Positions 48,901-63,075 of a stretch of DNA of 64,000 bases are shown piece after piece (positions within the stretch are counted from its first letter, which is position 1; each line of letters begins with the position of its first letter). Position numbers and translations under genes: made by a program. Origin of the DNA: Casuarius casuarius. Its lineage: Eukaryota > Chordata > Aves > Casuariiformes > Casuariidae. The notes below the pieces were generated by a model, which did no database searches, was not told where the DNA came from, and worked only from the letters and a program-made list of their open reading frames with translations. Where the stretch lies: NCBI GenBank assembly GCA_003342895.1, contig PTFA01000230.1, forward strand, positions 620,001-684,000, read 5' to 3'.

Positions 48901-51900
48901 CGGGACGAAGAGCTCTAAGGAAAACAACAAAGACCCTGAGTTTAGCAACAAAAATCACAACTCTCTGTTTACCCTGCAGTACATGAATATTCTGCCACTT
49001 ATGGCTTCTTGTCAGACAGCTGAGCTGATAACTGCTTAGTTGTGAAAGTGCCTCTTAAAGAAAAACTCTCTGACCCCTTCTTTTTTCCTCTTAGCTGTTC
49101 TTCTGCCTAACACAAGCTGGAGCCTTCTGCATTTCCCCCTCCCCAAACCTGACTTGTCTAGAAATGCTTTTCCTTCAGAGTAAAACAGTTTTTATAAGTT
49201 AGAATAGCAGCATAAGTCATTCATCAATACACAAAATTTGATCGATGGGTTATTTATTACATTAATGCAGTAAAATGGTCTTTGGTGCGGTGTTCAGATA
49301 GCTCTACTTTGTAACTTCTGACAAGCTCAGCAGCGTTGCATAAATGCATGGGAAGAAAAGCAAACCTTAACAAAGATGAAGTGATACCAGAAGAAAGAAA
49401 AAAAGGACAAGGTGCCAGAAGATTGATGAAATACCAGGTCTGCAATGAAAATTGGCTGGAAAAAAAGCCCTATTATTTGGAGATTGTTATATTATTATTT
49501 GAAGATTTGAAGGTTTTCTGATCTTTGTGTTGCTTTTTCTTTCGCAAACTGGGAACTACTATAAAGTACCTTTGGTAAATGCGTCATATTGCTATATATA
49601 AAGGTATTTCTGTCATTTGAACTCCACATCTTAAAATAGTTTCTAGCTTTTGCTTCCCACATTTTAAATCAATCTCAATATGCAAATTCAGGCTTTGAAA
49701 TAAAAGCCCTTTGTCATGGACTAAAGGTCTGGTTACATTTTTAGACTTGCATTGTCCCTGATAAAAGATTTTAGTTTATTGATTTTATACTGAAGATGAT
49801 TCCAAGACTTTTGTATTGCATACTAAATTAAGCTTTTGCATTGAAAGCCTGATGTTGTATCAAAAGCACATCTCATGGATCATGTCACTTTACAATTAAA
49901 GACAGGTTAACACTCCTCTGTACAGGTACTTTTCCCTCAAGCTGTGTGAAATAGCGGAGTTGCTATAATACAGCTGTGGCTGATGTGGAACGCTAAGGCA
50001 CAATCACTGAGTCGTTGAATTTTAGAAAAGCATGTGTGTGGCAGAGAGAGGTTTAATTGCTCCTGCTACATGTCTTATAGTGTGGGGGAGACGTCGCATG
50101 GATGGTTTGGCATGACAGTTCTGAATGCGAGTCTGACATCTGCTTTTTTACCCTCTCCTCCCCTCCTGAAATAGTACAGTCATGTCCAATTGTGGCAGGA
50201 CATTGTGTTTTCTCACTGTCACCCAGTCATTCCCATTGATTAATTTTGTCTTTCACCAGACATAACTATGTCATGCTATCATAACTACAGGTACAATGAC
50301 TAGGGTAATGGTGGCTTTTTAAATACTCTGCATCTTTCTCTTGTTCTGTCTGATCTCTGTTTTATCTCCTGGCATTTCTAGGAAATAATCATTTAATTAT
50401 CCCTTTCTTGAGTTCCCTTTTTCACCTCTCTTTACCTCTCGCTCTCCAACACAGAGTATCTGCTAAGCATCACCAGCTTTTTTTTAACCTGATACCATCT
50501 GATTATTCTTAATTCCTACACTCATCATTCACTGTCGCTGCATTTGAATGAATGGGCAGCCCCCAGACTAGCTTTATTCCACACAATCTTTGCTTGAACA
50601 CTGGTCTACAATTCGCGGAGGTGCCTGGCTCTGATACAGCCAGAAGGTTGTTTAACTGAATGCCACCGGCCATGTAAGAGAGGACTCAGCAGGAGAAAGA
50701 GATACACTTACTTTCTTAATAGGGTGTGAAGAGGAAAATGCAAAATAGCTACCAACTTCTGTAATTCATTTCAGAAAACCAGAGACTGAGCATTAGAAGC
50801 TGATCTGAGCCTCAGAACTTGGAACTAGCCCTGAACTTTCCCAGATCCTGAGTGGATTCAACGTGGTAATTTTTGGTTTGGTTTCCTATAAGGAATAATC
50901 AGAATAATCACCATAAAGGTAATCCCAGCTAATTGGAAGAGAACTCCATCTTCCATGAGGTTCAGGTCCATTCCAGTCATATGCTGGAAGAAGCAGCTGT
51001 ATGTGCAACCGGTAGGTTTTAGCTGTGGTGTCCTCTCCTAGTTAACAACCATGCAGCTCTCTGAGGCATTTCTTGTAGTCCCAAGGACTCACCCATGCAG
51101 CAGCCTTGAACTGCACTTGTCCCACTGCAAAGCAATGCAGTGCTTCAGTCTCAGCATTTCCAACAGCGTGCAGCTTGGCAAGCGAGAAATGCAAACTGCA
51201 AACATGTAAACAGCTGCCAGAGGAAGGGGAGGAAGCCTCATGTAACAGAATAGGCTGCCAAATTCATCGGTGCCATGTGTGCTGTGTAATGCTTGTCATC
51301 TCAAGTGAGTCATTAAGAGGTTCCCCCCTAATGGTACTTTGAAGTGCTGTGACAGCTTGAGAGCATCTATAAATTGCCACAAACAGCCCTCATACTGCGT
51401 TAGCTAATTGCTTGCTCTTTGACTTATTAGGAGTCACTGAGTTAAATAATTTGTCACATGTGTGGCTCATAATAAATAATGTGACTAGCCAGTTTGTGAG
51501 CTGTTTCGGTGATATATAGTGCCCTTTTTTTTGAATGTTGTCACAAGCAGCTAACAAATATGACCCTGTGATTGTCAGAGCTTTGTGAAAATAGTAAGGC
51601 CTGACAGGGCAGCAGATTAAAAAAGAAACACCCAACCCCTGAGATATAATGAAAATTGCATTAATGTATTCTTCAGGTTTTCAATAAAAGATGGTTATCA
51701 TTTTACTTTCTAGTAGCCAATAAAATGTAGGTATGATTTTATAGCAGAATGTATATATTTTAACTTATGTAGGAATAGCTGTGAAAGAGATAACTGTTTC
51801 CTAGCAACTAGTTACTGAAAAAATCCTTCACCATGTGATAAACAGTCTGAAGTAAGTATCCTTTAGGTGAATTGTGAATAGTTTCTGAAATATGTTTAAA

Positions 51901-52496
51901 AAGTAATTCTCAGCACTTTCTCAACAGCTATATAGGCAGGCAGGGCAGTTTTTTTCGGAGCCTCGCCCTGGGTTCTGACTGCGTGCTTCAGGGGGCATGC
52001 TTCCATGTGAGTGCCGCTTGGGAGCTTGGCTCCTTAATTTGCAAACACAATTATGGCACTGTTGCAAGAAGTTTTGTCTGTGTAGTGTTAAAGATGGCGT
52101 CAGAAAAAATATGGTAGAGCAGTGACATATGTATTAATATACTCTTGGCATCTTCAGTTAAATAGGAGTCTTATCTGATTTCTGCATGGGAGAAGAGTCC
52201 CCAATATTTTACTCAAGAAGAAAATGTGGTTTCTCTCATAGCTAAAGGGTGATTTCTTCCCATGGGACAGGAGTTTTCTTGCACATTTGAGTCCCCTTGT
52301 AGACTGGATCAGTGGGCTATAAAACCTCTTTTTCCCACCATTGTGCTAAAAGAAGAGTGATAAGTGGTGTTTAGTAAACCTTACCAGTCCCTTCCAAGCC
52401 CATTCCTGTAGTGACCCTTGCTATTGCATTCCTCTTATTTGAACTTCGAGGTGCTCATGCTGCTAAACTGGTTCCCAAGTTGGCAGTCGCCTTGCT

Positions 52497-52529
52497 TTCA
52501 GTGGAGTTAATTCAGTGGAGTTAATTCAG
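52497..52529. repeat. 14-bp tandem duplication
   Basis: 'ttcagtggagttaa' at 52497-52510 is repeated exactly at 52511-52524, and 'ttcag' starts a third unit. The word CAGTGGAGTTA also occurs in the old palindromic sauropsid repeats, so the duplication may have grown inside such a relic. Confidence 0.93.
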
Positions 52530-55500
52530 CAGGCCCCACCACAGTTGCTTCACGTGACAGAACACTCCTCTTTGACTGCCTGAGCCGAACATCGAATAGT
52601 GCTAATAGCTCTTTCTAAATATGTTGTCCATTTTCCCAAAGCCTACCAGCAAACAGATTAAACCAGTGAAAGGCTTCCAAGCTAGTGGCTTGCTCACTGT
52701 CCTTTATCCTTTATCCTTTCTAACAGCACTGATGTTTTCTGCCAAGTCGGATAGCAGACAAGTTTCTTTGATATGTCAGTTCCTCAAAAAGAAAAGTTGC
52801 TCTTGGATTGTGCATAACCATTTTTGACAAGGATGAGAGTTATGGGTCAATATATAAAAGGGGCTGGTGCTTACCAGCTTCAAGCTTTGTCAATGATCTG
52901 ATGTTTTGTGCTACTTACTGCAGGTCCTGGGGAGATACATTCAAGACTCTAGTCTAAATCAAATGCCATAGGGATTGAACTTCTGTCTTTGGCATTCACA
53001 GTGAGGCCTCTGAGCCTAGTGGGCTGTTGACTATTTTGATGTGGCTTTTATCTTTTTCCCATGGAAAACTGTGAAAGGTATTGTGTTTGTTTTGATTTGC
53101 AAGTGCATGGAGAGGGAAGGAAAGAAGAATTAATTTGAATATCTTGTGGGGGATCTTTTCTGCTAGGCTGGAATTTTATCTAATTTTTAAGGGCATTAAA
53201 AGCTTAGTGTTATTTTGAGATAATGCTCTAGGCAGCCCTGCAGCCCTGATGACAAATGCCTCACTCTTGATTTTTCCTTTGGACTTCAATTATTTGAATT
53301 AGAGACACATGCCTTCTTCCCATTAAAGACACTTCTGATTAACTCCACTGAGAGGTAAACTGAGTTTGTATATGAGATTTGAGCAGAATAACGAAGGTGG
53401 CTTTTTTTCCTTATTAATACGTAGGTTTATTTGAGTGAAATGCTGGGCCCCCTGAAATCAGCGACAACAAAGTATCTTCCCATGTGGCCTGCGTTTTTTA
53501 AGGTTTTGCTTTTATTTTATCTTTTACTTAGGCAAAAAGCCACTTTCAAGCATTTCAAACTTGCTTATGTTTATGAAAGAGAATTTTCCGTAATTTCATT
53601 TGTTGAGCAAGTAAACAGACATAACCATGGTGAATATTCTAGCTGGCTCACATTTGCAAAACAGTATGTCCAAATTCTGTAATTTTGACCTAAATCTGTC
53701 CATCCTTCTTCTTTCATAGACTTTGATGAGATCTGTGGTAACATCTGGTTCTAGATGAGAGAGACATTGTTAACCAATCCCTAGCATTTCCAGCTTTTGT
53801 CATTTTTCTCATTAGTTAGGAGTGTGTGCTTTTTTTTTTGTTTTTCTTAAGACCTCAGCACTGGAGTTGAGTGATTTCATGAAAATCCCAGTTGCCATTT
53901 GGAAAAAAAAGAGGTGAGGATTACTGGCAGTCAAGGCTATGGAGCAAAACCTGAAAGTGCAAAAACCAGAAGAAAAGCAAAAAGAACATAATGTATATTT
54001 ATTTTTTTAAATGACCAGGGTGGGATGGGGAAGCTTAAAGCACTGATTTTTAAATGCTTGCTCTTGTGAATATTAAACTTCCCTGTAGGCTTTCCACCAG
54101 AATGTTATCATAGTAAGTCATTTACTAGCCTCTAAACTTCTAAAAACTCTTTAGTTTGTTAGAAAATGAATAATGTTTATCAGTTACTGCAAGTCTGCCA
54201 CTTGTGGCTCTCATTTTTTTCTCCCTCTCAATTTAATATACCTGCATGTTTACATATTAGCACTGGGACAATAGGCAATAAAAATGTCAGAAAGTCTAAA
54301 GGAGTATAACAGAGAGGTCACAAACAGCTCCCAGCTGTTATTGAGTTGACTCGTTCATGTGTTCAGGGTTTTTGGGGGGTGTCCCTCCACCATAAGGCTG
54401 CGTTTTTACTCCCTACATTTGGATGGCTGCAGTAATTAAATGCCTATAAACTACCTCTCTTGTGTGAAGAGTGATCTCTCTGTTTAAACTTTAGGGTTTT
54501 ATTTAATCCAGTGTAGGTGACTTCAGGTGAGGCAACATGTGGGGCATTTGCCCAGGGCAGAGAAGAGGAGTATGCCAATTAATCCAGAGATCTGTTTTTG
54601 GTTTAGTATGTTCTGTCATATTTCTTAGCTTAACAGAACTAGGTTAGTCCCTTCCTGCCCTCTGTGACATGGAAAACAGTACTGAATGCATTTTCTTATG
54701 TGATTTAGCATGGGGTTGATTTTGATGTCCCTTTATGCTATGTCTCATTGTGTTGCCTTTATTATTAAACATCAGTAGTTTGATAGGTAGAGATATTTTT
54801 ATGGCATTCAATTAATAATAATACCTAATATGTTTCTGTTTTGAGCTACCTGTTCTACAACTCACTTTTCTGCATTTACGAAAACTTTATGAATTTGGCA
54901 ATGACTGGTTGCCAGTCACATATCCTACCGTAAGATAAGTGTATGTGTAGACTTCACGTGCATGACTCTGCAACTTTAATCTGTTACATAGCTCAAAATA
55001 AAATCTCTCTGAGGCAGGATAAGAATTTGAAATGCTCTTCAATAAGGAAGCTCAGATTTGGTATGCAAATGTATCCAAACATCAAAACCTTTGGAAATCT
55101 TTGCATGTGCTTTTCCTATTTAGATCCACCTCTAATGCATCTGTAGTAATGTGACGTGCTCTAGTGACAAGCTCACTAGAGCTCATTCTTTATTTATGCA
55201 TTTTATTTTTACAGTCTTTTTACAGCTATAGGCACGGGTTAAAAAAAACATACAAAAAAGATGCTTCCAGCAATTCCATGCAAATTACTTGTATTAAATG
55301 AAATTTTTGTTACGGCGTAGTACAAGCTAACAGTATACATCATTGAAGAATACTAACAACACTTTAGTTTTGTCCTTTAGTTAAAAAGACCCATAAGAGA
55401 GAGCTAACAAGTTTAATGTTTGATAAAATAAGCTAAATTTCTGTGCTATTCTGTTCCTAGCTGGATGCAGAGTATGCTATTCTTCTGCGGTTCCATTTTC

Positions 55501-55590
55501 TGCAAAGATACATTGCTGCATCACCAGAGTGATATTTGAATAGTTGGATTATTTTAGATCTAATGCTTTAATCAAGTTGGACTGATTTGA

Positions 55591-55656
55591 GCCAGATCTT
55601 GGACCAGGTGACCTTGAGAGGTCCTTTCCTACCTAAATTATTCTGTGATTCTGTGC
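55591..55656 (+). repeat. Degraded CR1 LINE 3' end
   Basis: The sequence runs 'ttggaccaggtgacc', then 'gagaggtcctttcctacc', then 'aaattattctgtgattctgtg'. This matches the conserved CR1 3' terminus of birds and other sauropsids: TTGGACTAGATGATC, GAAGGTCCCTTCCAACC and short ATTCTRTG repeats. It is sense-oriented on the + strand. Only the 3' UTR end is recognisable; the homologous tract may begin slightly earlier (a 'ttggactgattt' string lies near 55577). Divergence is substantial, so the copy is old. Confidence 0.88.
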
Positions 55657-57460
55657 ACTGATGCTTTGATTTGAGACTTAGATCTGCAACACCTCTTCTT
55701 TGGATATAGTTACTGATATTCTGTGCGGCTCCGAAGGTATTGTGAAAGCCAAGAATGGGTCAGACCTATTGTGATATGCAATTCTTTTCTGTTTGCCTCC
55801 TTTTTTGCCCTCTGCATTGTGGAACTGATAGAACGAACCTTCTAATTTAAAAACATTGGTCTGTTAAGTAATCCTATATTTGGATTTTGGATTTTAATTT
55901 GTAATTTTGTGGCTTTGATTTAGGGGTTTTTAGTCTTAAATTTATTTTTATGACCCTAAGAAGCACTACTATACTTAGTTATGTACACACTGCTACAAAT
56001 GTGTATCTACTTCACATACATGCAAAGTATATGCCACTGCAAAATTGAGTGCATTGTCTCAAAACCAAGAAGAGTTCTGCTTCTCTGAGAAGGAGGCCAG
56101 GATGACTGGTCAGAAATCTGAACCACTGCACACAAGACAGTTTGGAAATTTAAAGTAACGCTTTAGCAAACTTCTTTTTTGGGTGTGTGGACTCAAACAT
56201 ACTGCCCTTCTCTCCCTAATGTGAGTTCTTTAAAATGCCATCTGAAAACTGCTAGACAAAGCAAGATTTATACTGCTTCTGTGAGAGTCACTTCAACTGG
56301 CTCAGCATCAGCAGTTATATCCAAATAGAAGTATAATTAAGAGGCAAGCTTTAAAGATCTTTACTACATGCAAATTGTCCTGACTCTGGCCTGTTCTGCA
56401 AGTGGATGAGCGGGCTGCGAGCGCTTCGCTGGAAATTGCTCTCAGTCCCACACAGGGCATGCCCTGCTCCCCAGTCACATCTACGGAGCTTCCTGCACTT
56501 ACTAAATGGGAGCAAGGTCAAGTCATGCAGGTAGTAGCAGCATCAAGAAACTTAGTATTGGCCGAACCCATTTCCCTAGAAGATATTGGGAGGGCCACTG
56601 AGTCCAGCACAGGGCATGAGATAAATTGGTTGATGATTAAGTCCACTGAAGTGTATGCTTTAAGTCTTGCCTGGGTACTATTGATTTAAACTTAAGGAAA
56701 TCTTCAGCTGCTGTTCTGATTTGGAGTTATGAAGAATAAAACCTCCTAAAATATATTTCAAGAGTATGTCCTTAGCAGCAGTTTAGTTCTAGCATGGCAA
56801 ACATACTAGTTTACCGGCTTTATAGATTTAATTGAGCACAGTAACATCCAAAATGATACAGTTAAAAAAACTCACACTATTTGGATACTTCTGATTATAG
56901 AGTTATGAACTTTATAAGAAGCAAAGTTAATTGAATTATATTTGATTACTTCAAATAAATGAACTCATAGAATTAGCGTAATTGCTGAGCATTCAGTGGA
57001 CAGTCATGATTCAGCTATTCCCATGGCTCCCTCTGACTCTACAGATGGTGCTTCCTACCTCCGTGTACAGTGTGCAGTGAATTTATAGACTCAGGATAAC
57101 TGAGATCTTTTAAAAGAGCTTTAGGGGAGGTATATGCAGAGCTTCCTTTAAGATGCAGCTTGGTGTGAACAGAGTATCTCCTTCCCCTATGCATTAAAAA
57201 AACCACCAAGAAGTTAGCCCAGATTCATTAAGTTACGTCTATTTATTAACATGATCAAACAGGACATTTTTAAACTGGACAGTTGTTAAGGAAAATAAAA
57301 CCTGTCTCAATCATCCATTGAAAATACTCCTTTGACTAGACATCCTACCAAGTCCTCTTTTCTTGCCTCGTTACTCATATTATTGCAATGGATCTGTTGT
57401 TTTAATTCCTTGTATATTTGCATATGGAAAACTTGTGCTATGAAAGTTCTTCATTTACTT

Positions 57461-57590
57461 GTGTGTGTATGTGTGTACACATATATTTAGTTTGTGTATG
57501 TGTATAAACATATGAATAAAATTTGTGTGTATACTTATATATACAAAAGTAATAACATATTTGTATGTATATATACACATATAAAATATT
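57461..57590. repeat. TG/TA-rich microsatellite region
   Basis: This is an irregular alternation of TG, TA and CA dinucleotides (gtgtgtgtatgtgtgtacac, tgtgtatgtgtataaac, tatgtatatatacacatat) broken by short unique spacers. The 69-codon open frame across it is a by-product of the repeat. Confidence 0.8.
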
Positions 57591-58717
57591 TTGGAGCACT
57601 TCAGCCTACTACATTTTATTACAGGTTCAGCAGGTCGAAATCATGCAAGCATCATCACGTATGTCTGCTATTGAGCTTGTTGCAGAATTGCAATGAACCA
57701 TAGCTGTCTCTGCAAACAGCCATAATTATGGGCCATACAAATAAATAGTGACCTGTCTCTAAACTGTCTTCAGTAATTCTTCCTACCAACCTACTGTTAG
57801 CATCTTTTAAAAATGTGTGTAATGTAATTTATAACACAGCCTAAATGTGACATGGGTTAGGCTTTTTAAAATTGCGAGTTTCAGTTCTCTTAAGGAGCCT
57901 AATACAGTAAAATCTTTGTTCCTTACGGAATGCATGCATGTGTACAGTATATATTTATCTGGTCTGGAATAAGCATTAATCTTTAATTACTGAATAAACA
58001 TTTTAAACAGGTGTGGAATAACTGAACTTTCAACTATGCAATGTTTATCTACTAACTCAGTGGATATGTTGGCTCTGATGTTTGAAAGGTTTCACCTTGC
58101 TGTGCCCAAGGTGGAGGGAAGGAGGTAAGGTTGGGAGGGAGGGCAGAAAAATGCCCCAAATCCCACATAAATCAGAAATTTCCAGTTATAAATTATGCAC
58201 CATCATAACATCCCGTTACCACAGTTTGCGAGCCAGGACTGGAGCATTGGGTAGTTTATAGCGGAAAAATGGCTTTTCAATGGACAGCACACCCTCGGAC
58301 TACTTCTCCTCCTAGGCTCTGTGCACTGGGCCTGTGGTGTGAGGAGATATAAAGCAGCATTTTTCTAGCTGCCTGCGGAAACAATGAAGGCTCTGTTACT
58401 GGGAGCCCAAAATTATGTAGCCCCTGCCTCACAAGGTTGGAATGGCTGGTTAAACCCAGGTTCAAAGCCCTTGGCCTCCAAGTGCTTTAATTTAGCACTA
58501 TTTTTGCTTCTCTAACCTCTGTTTTTTCTACTTAAACCATCTAAGGTCTCCTTGTTTTGCAAGGAACTAAGCAGCTCCTTTTTATAATTAGATTAAAGAT
58601 AATCAAATGAAGACTTATATATTTTTTAATGTCATTTAATCCTCTCTTTTTTTCTTTTTTAACTTTTGCAGAATTGCTTTTTATCACCATTGCCTAGTTT
58701 CTTGTAAATTTACACCT

Positions 58718-58740
58718 CTTTTTTCCTTTCTTTCTTTCTT

Positions 58741-58783
<43 letters not shown>

Positions 58784-58784
58784 N
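58718..58784 (+). repeat. (TTTC)n followed by a 41-T homopolymer with an undetermined base
   Basis: A short TTTC repeat (about 58725-58742) runs directly into uninterrupted T from 58743 to 58783. It ends at the only N in the window (58784), and unique sequence resumes with CTTAGC. The N and the extreme length suggest unresolved sequencing or assembly at this site. No retroelement body is recognisable next to it. Confidence 0.95.
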
Positions 58785-60021
58785 CTTAGCTGTATTTCAA
58801 GCTTCTGGTTCTCTGGTTTAAAAAAATATAGTTTGACAGGTATTTTTCAGCATTTTATTTGATGCTATAAAATAAACCTCTGCCAGGTGTTCCTAGGTAC
58901 GGTTCACAACACTTTCATTCTTTCACTGTCATTTTTCCCCAAGCTGAATGGTGTGAAAGTAAAAGAGAATGCAAAAAGAAGCACACAAAAAGTGCAAAAA
59001 TGAAGTGGAAAAAAATACAGATATAGGGTAACGAGCTGCACAAAACTGCAGCTAAAAGGTTGCTGTGTATTAGTAAAAGTGATAAGTAAGTGTTGATACA
59101 ATCTGATTCTAGTTTTGAAACATAAAAAGACAATCCCAAATTTAGGCATTATTCAGAGAGTAATCACTCAAAAATTTGTTAAATTCACTGCTTAGTATTA
59201 AAGCTGTGAGAAAAGGTGTAACTGCTGGTCTCAAGTTTCTAAAAGAAAAATTGTTTCAAATCTTAACTTTCCAGTTCCTCCATAATGCACAATTTGAAAC
59301 ATATTTGAAATAGGAGCTGAAAATCTTATCTGGTGTCAAAGACTTGGGTGACATTTACATTAGAAGCCAAAGAAATTGTATATGAACAACAACATCTTAA
59401 AGAAAAAGAGGAGGTGGGTGGGTGAAAGAAAGATCACCTAAATTTACAGTGTATAGAATATCACTGTGCTCTTTGTCTAGTCAAAAACATCGTGCCGGAA
59501 AGGCAACAGGAGATTCACTACTTGGGTCTTGACAGGAGTCTCTTTTCCAGACATTACAGTGGAGGCCAAGGTAGAGATCGAGTTTCCAATTTCTTAGGTT
59601 AGTGGGTGCAGGGGTACTGGTTGGTAAGTCTTCTGCTCACTTCAGAAACGGTGCTAAAAAGGTGGAGGATTGTCCTTCTCCTTTCTGTAGTAAAAGTTTT
59701 TTGCTCTGTTTCTTGGCTTTCACTCGTTCGGGTTCATTTTGTGTAATTATTATTGCGTAACGTTGTGTTGTTTAATTGTTGGGGATTTTTTTTCTCTCCC
59801 ATACACTGACCTTGTGTGTTGCAGGTAGGTTGAATGGAAGTGAACTTTTAGAAACAAGCAACTTCAAACCTAGGACGTACTGTGTATTATAAAAATAAGA
59901 AACTGAAGAGATAAATGTTCTCGGTATTTAAATAGCATTACTTGTATGTATTAAATAAAACAAGGATACTCTCCTTTAATTTCCATTCATAGGAGTATAT
60001 CTGTGCTCAGGAACAGACCTC

Positions 60022-60100
60022 ATAACTTCACGGGGACTATGGGTGAAATTGCCTTCAGTACAAGTGCAGATTTGCAGGGCCAGATCCTGCAGATCTGTAT
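60022..60100. repeat. Ancient amniote repeat fragment (related to GCTTAAGCAC type)
   Basis: 'aacttcacggggactatggg', 'tgaaattgccttcagtac', 'aagtgcagatttgcagggcc' and 'agatcctgc' match in order the half-arm pattern ACTTCAATGGGACTA..., then AAGTGTTTGCAGGATCGGGCC, of an old sauropsid repeat. The copy is diverged. Confidence 0.58.
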
Positions 60101-63002
60101 GATTTATTCTGATTGCATCACAGAATATGGGGTTTATTATTTGTAATACAATATTAGATTTGTTTTTATTTTTTGCTCTGAAGCCACGTTAACTTGTTTT
60201 AGTACAAGACATCCAGTGCCAAGTTTCACTTCATGTGGACACGTACAGTGTCTTTTGACCTCAGCTGCAATTTCACGGCGCTCTCTGGGGTGCCGAATGT
60301 GGCAGTAAGAAAGAATCTAAAAAATCTCCTGTATATCTCAGTATTGCAGGATCTGTCTTAATTCTTCCTAACTATGAAACATATTGTAAATATGGTTTAT
60401 GATCATCAACATTTACTCATGCCTAAATTGTTTGCAAAAAATAATTTGGAATAAACATACCTTTAAAAACACAGGAAAGCAAAAAGCCCATCCAGCTTGG
60501 TGACATGATTTAATTTTAAATTGCTTTTTGATTTTGAAGGGGAGCATATTTTTCTTAAAATATTTAACTATTTGAAACGGATTTTTTTATCATAATTATT
60601 GTTTTTAAAAGCTCTGACGGGTACCTTTGTTTCCTTTGAGGACTCATCAGAATGTTGGACTTATCCAAGTATTATTTCATTCAGATGGTGTCATTATTAA
60701 ATAGCATATTCTTTTGATGAAAAAATGGAAGAGACATGTAACATTTGGTCTGTGATTTCAAACCTAAATATATCTCCTTAAGAACAAAATGCCTGTGATG
60801 ATCATTTGAAATACCTCATTGCAAAAACAGTTATCACAGCCTGCTTCTTTGCGGTTTAAAAAGGGTGAAATGTATTTTGACTAGTAATTTCATGAAGAAA
60901 GTATCAAAATAAAGGCTTGAACAGTGTTGAAAGTGTTTGCCCATCACAGTAGTCACTGGAGCAACTGGAGGATGGAATCACAGTTCTTGCTGTGATGGAG
61001 CCCATCTAAGTGACAGATTTCAATAGTGGATGCATGCACTTAAGATACTGTATCTGTTACTGATAAGCATATTAAAAAACGGGAGTGGGAAATGAGAAAT
61101 TATTAGAACTAGAGAAAAAGAGGGATCATTTCCCTGAGTTTCTCTTGACAATACATGGTAGAAATGGCTGGATGGCCAAAGGGGTGGTGGGAATACAGTC
61201 TTCTGGCTTGTAAAGCTACTATGTATTTTTGCAAATCAAAATAGCAGCAATTCAGACACATCTTAACATATTCCAGAATTCAAGAAAACTTATACATCTG
61301 TGACTTGAGGGAAAAATAAAGTGAATGTTATCTTAAAAGTTGGGTTAAGTATTCTTGATTTCTGAGATCACAAGGAATCTTTAGCCAGCTGGAGCCTTCA
61401 GGTTATTCAACAACTGTAAGTAGAAATATAGGTGACTAATGAAATAAATAGTTGTCTTACTCTTAATTTTTCATTTGTAGGGCCAACAGTTCTTACATTT
61501 CCTGAGGCACTCTGCATATATTACTGAGGTAGTATGTTAAAATGATCTCGCCTCATTTATCCTCCCCCACAAAATAGTTGAGATGTAACTTTCCAAAGTA
61601 AACATCTGAAACATTTAATTTTACCTGTCTTTTTTTTTTTTATTTTCCCTGTTAAGAGTAAAACATTGGGCTGTACATTTCTAACGGAGGGTTTTCACGT
61701 GAAAGTTAGAATAAACAAAAGTATGATTTAACTTTTCAGAGACTAAAAAAATGACTAATGGGCTACCCTAATTCATTTTCCAGGTCCTAGGTACACATAG
61801 TTGAAAGCTATAAAGGTAACAAAGGTTATCAAGACCTAGAGATAAGAATTAGAAGTTGTTAAGTTTAGTGTCTAAAATCAGAGTTTCCTCATTTTTCTTT
61901 CTACTATGTGAAGTAGTAATTCTTTGGATTTACACTATTCACACTGTCAGGTTAATACTATACTGTGATTTATCTTATTCAAGGAATAGGTATTTATTTT
62001 AATTAACTTTGTTCATCTAGGAGTATTTTGTGTTGTTATCAGCCTTCGTACTCTGCACGCATGCCTGCATTATTTTGCAGAACTGTATTTGGATCTCTTC
62101 TCTATCATCTTGATGAATTTTAAAATTTGGTGTAGGCCTTTTCAGTAGGTTGTAATGGTTTAAATATTTTGTACTAGACATTCTAGCAAAGTCTTTTCCC
62201 CTCAGAAGCACTCAAATTGTAATAGTGTAAAACATTATCTGATAGACCATTGCAGCCACTGTGTTTCTCCTGCAGGCAAATGCCACCCTATCAGAATCTA
62301 TGTAAGTAGACTTTTCTGTCTGAAACATTTATATTAGACGTGAACTCTTAACGGATTCACTTTTCTTCATTAGGGGCCAGTGTTATGCGGGCAGAAGTAG
62401 TGGTTGAACTCTGTTAATGATGAAGCTAGTCACTTTTACTAAGAGTCCCAGGAGTAACTGGAATAGGTATTTTAAAATAAAAGCCTTTATAATTAACTAT
62501 AGAAAAACGCTCTTGGATCAGTTTTTTTGGAATGAATGATTCCTAAGTTAATGTAGCTACATGTATGACACTGCTTCTGTAAAAATACTCATAAAGAATA
62601 TTACTAGGTTCTTTTTAGTTCTTATTTCTGTTGTGATTAGATTCAACATGTCTTCTGATAAACATGTCTCCACTGAAAAAAATGGGCTAAGCCTTAAAAA
62701 GCATAATGCAGGTCTAAAATCTGTACTAAATTGTTTTTGTTATCTGTTACCATTATTTTTTGCTCACGGTGATTGTACGGTGAAGGGGCCATTGAAGTAA
62801 AAACTTTCTTTTCTCTCTGACACCTTATAGTCGTTGCAATGCTGTTGTGTGACCTGAGGCTTGTTTAATGAATGGATGTACTTTCGATCCTCAGATGGCA
62901 CACTGTTTTCATCCGTTTGATTGACAGAGAATGAATATGCCGTAGAAATGCTACTCTTTCATGTTGTAATCATTACCTTTTTCTTCTTCAGTTATTTTGT
63001 GA

Positions 63003-63075
63003 GGTCCAGATCCAGCTCCTACTGAAATCAGTTGGAGACTGTCTAGCATATACTGGAAAGTTTCTGCTGCATCTT
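63003..63075. repeat. Ancient amniote repeat fragment (GATCCAGCTCCTACTGAAATCAG)
   Basis: 'gtccagatccagctcctac' and 'tgaaatcagttggagactg' resemble the recurrent sauropsid repeat half GGTCCAGATCC...CACTGAAGTCAATGGGAGTCT. Ends are uncertain and the copy is old. Confidence 0.5.

Noticed and set aside
58430..58470. tRNA T-arm-like 'ggttcaaagcc'
   Set aside because: No matching acceptor stem, anticodon arm or A-box upstream; an isolated word only.
58650..58710. Polypyrimidine tract plus 'ttttgcag' resembling a splice acceptor
   Set aside because: The sequence after the AG gives no GMDS-like peptide and no good donor follows, so it is a chance match in T-rich sequence.
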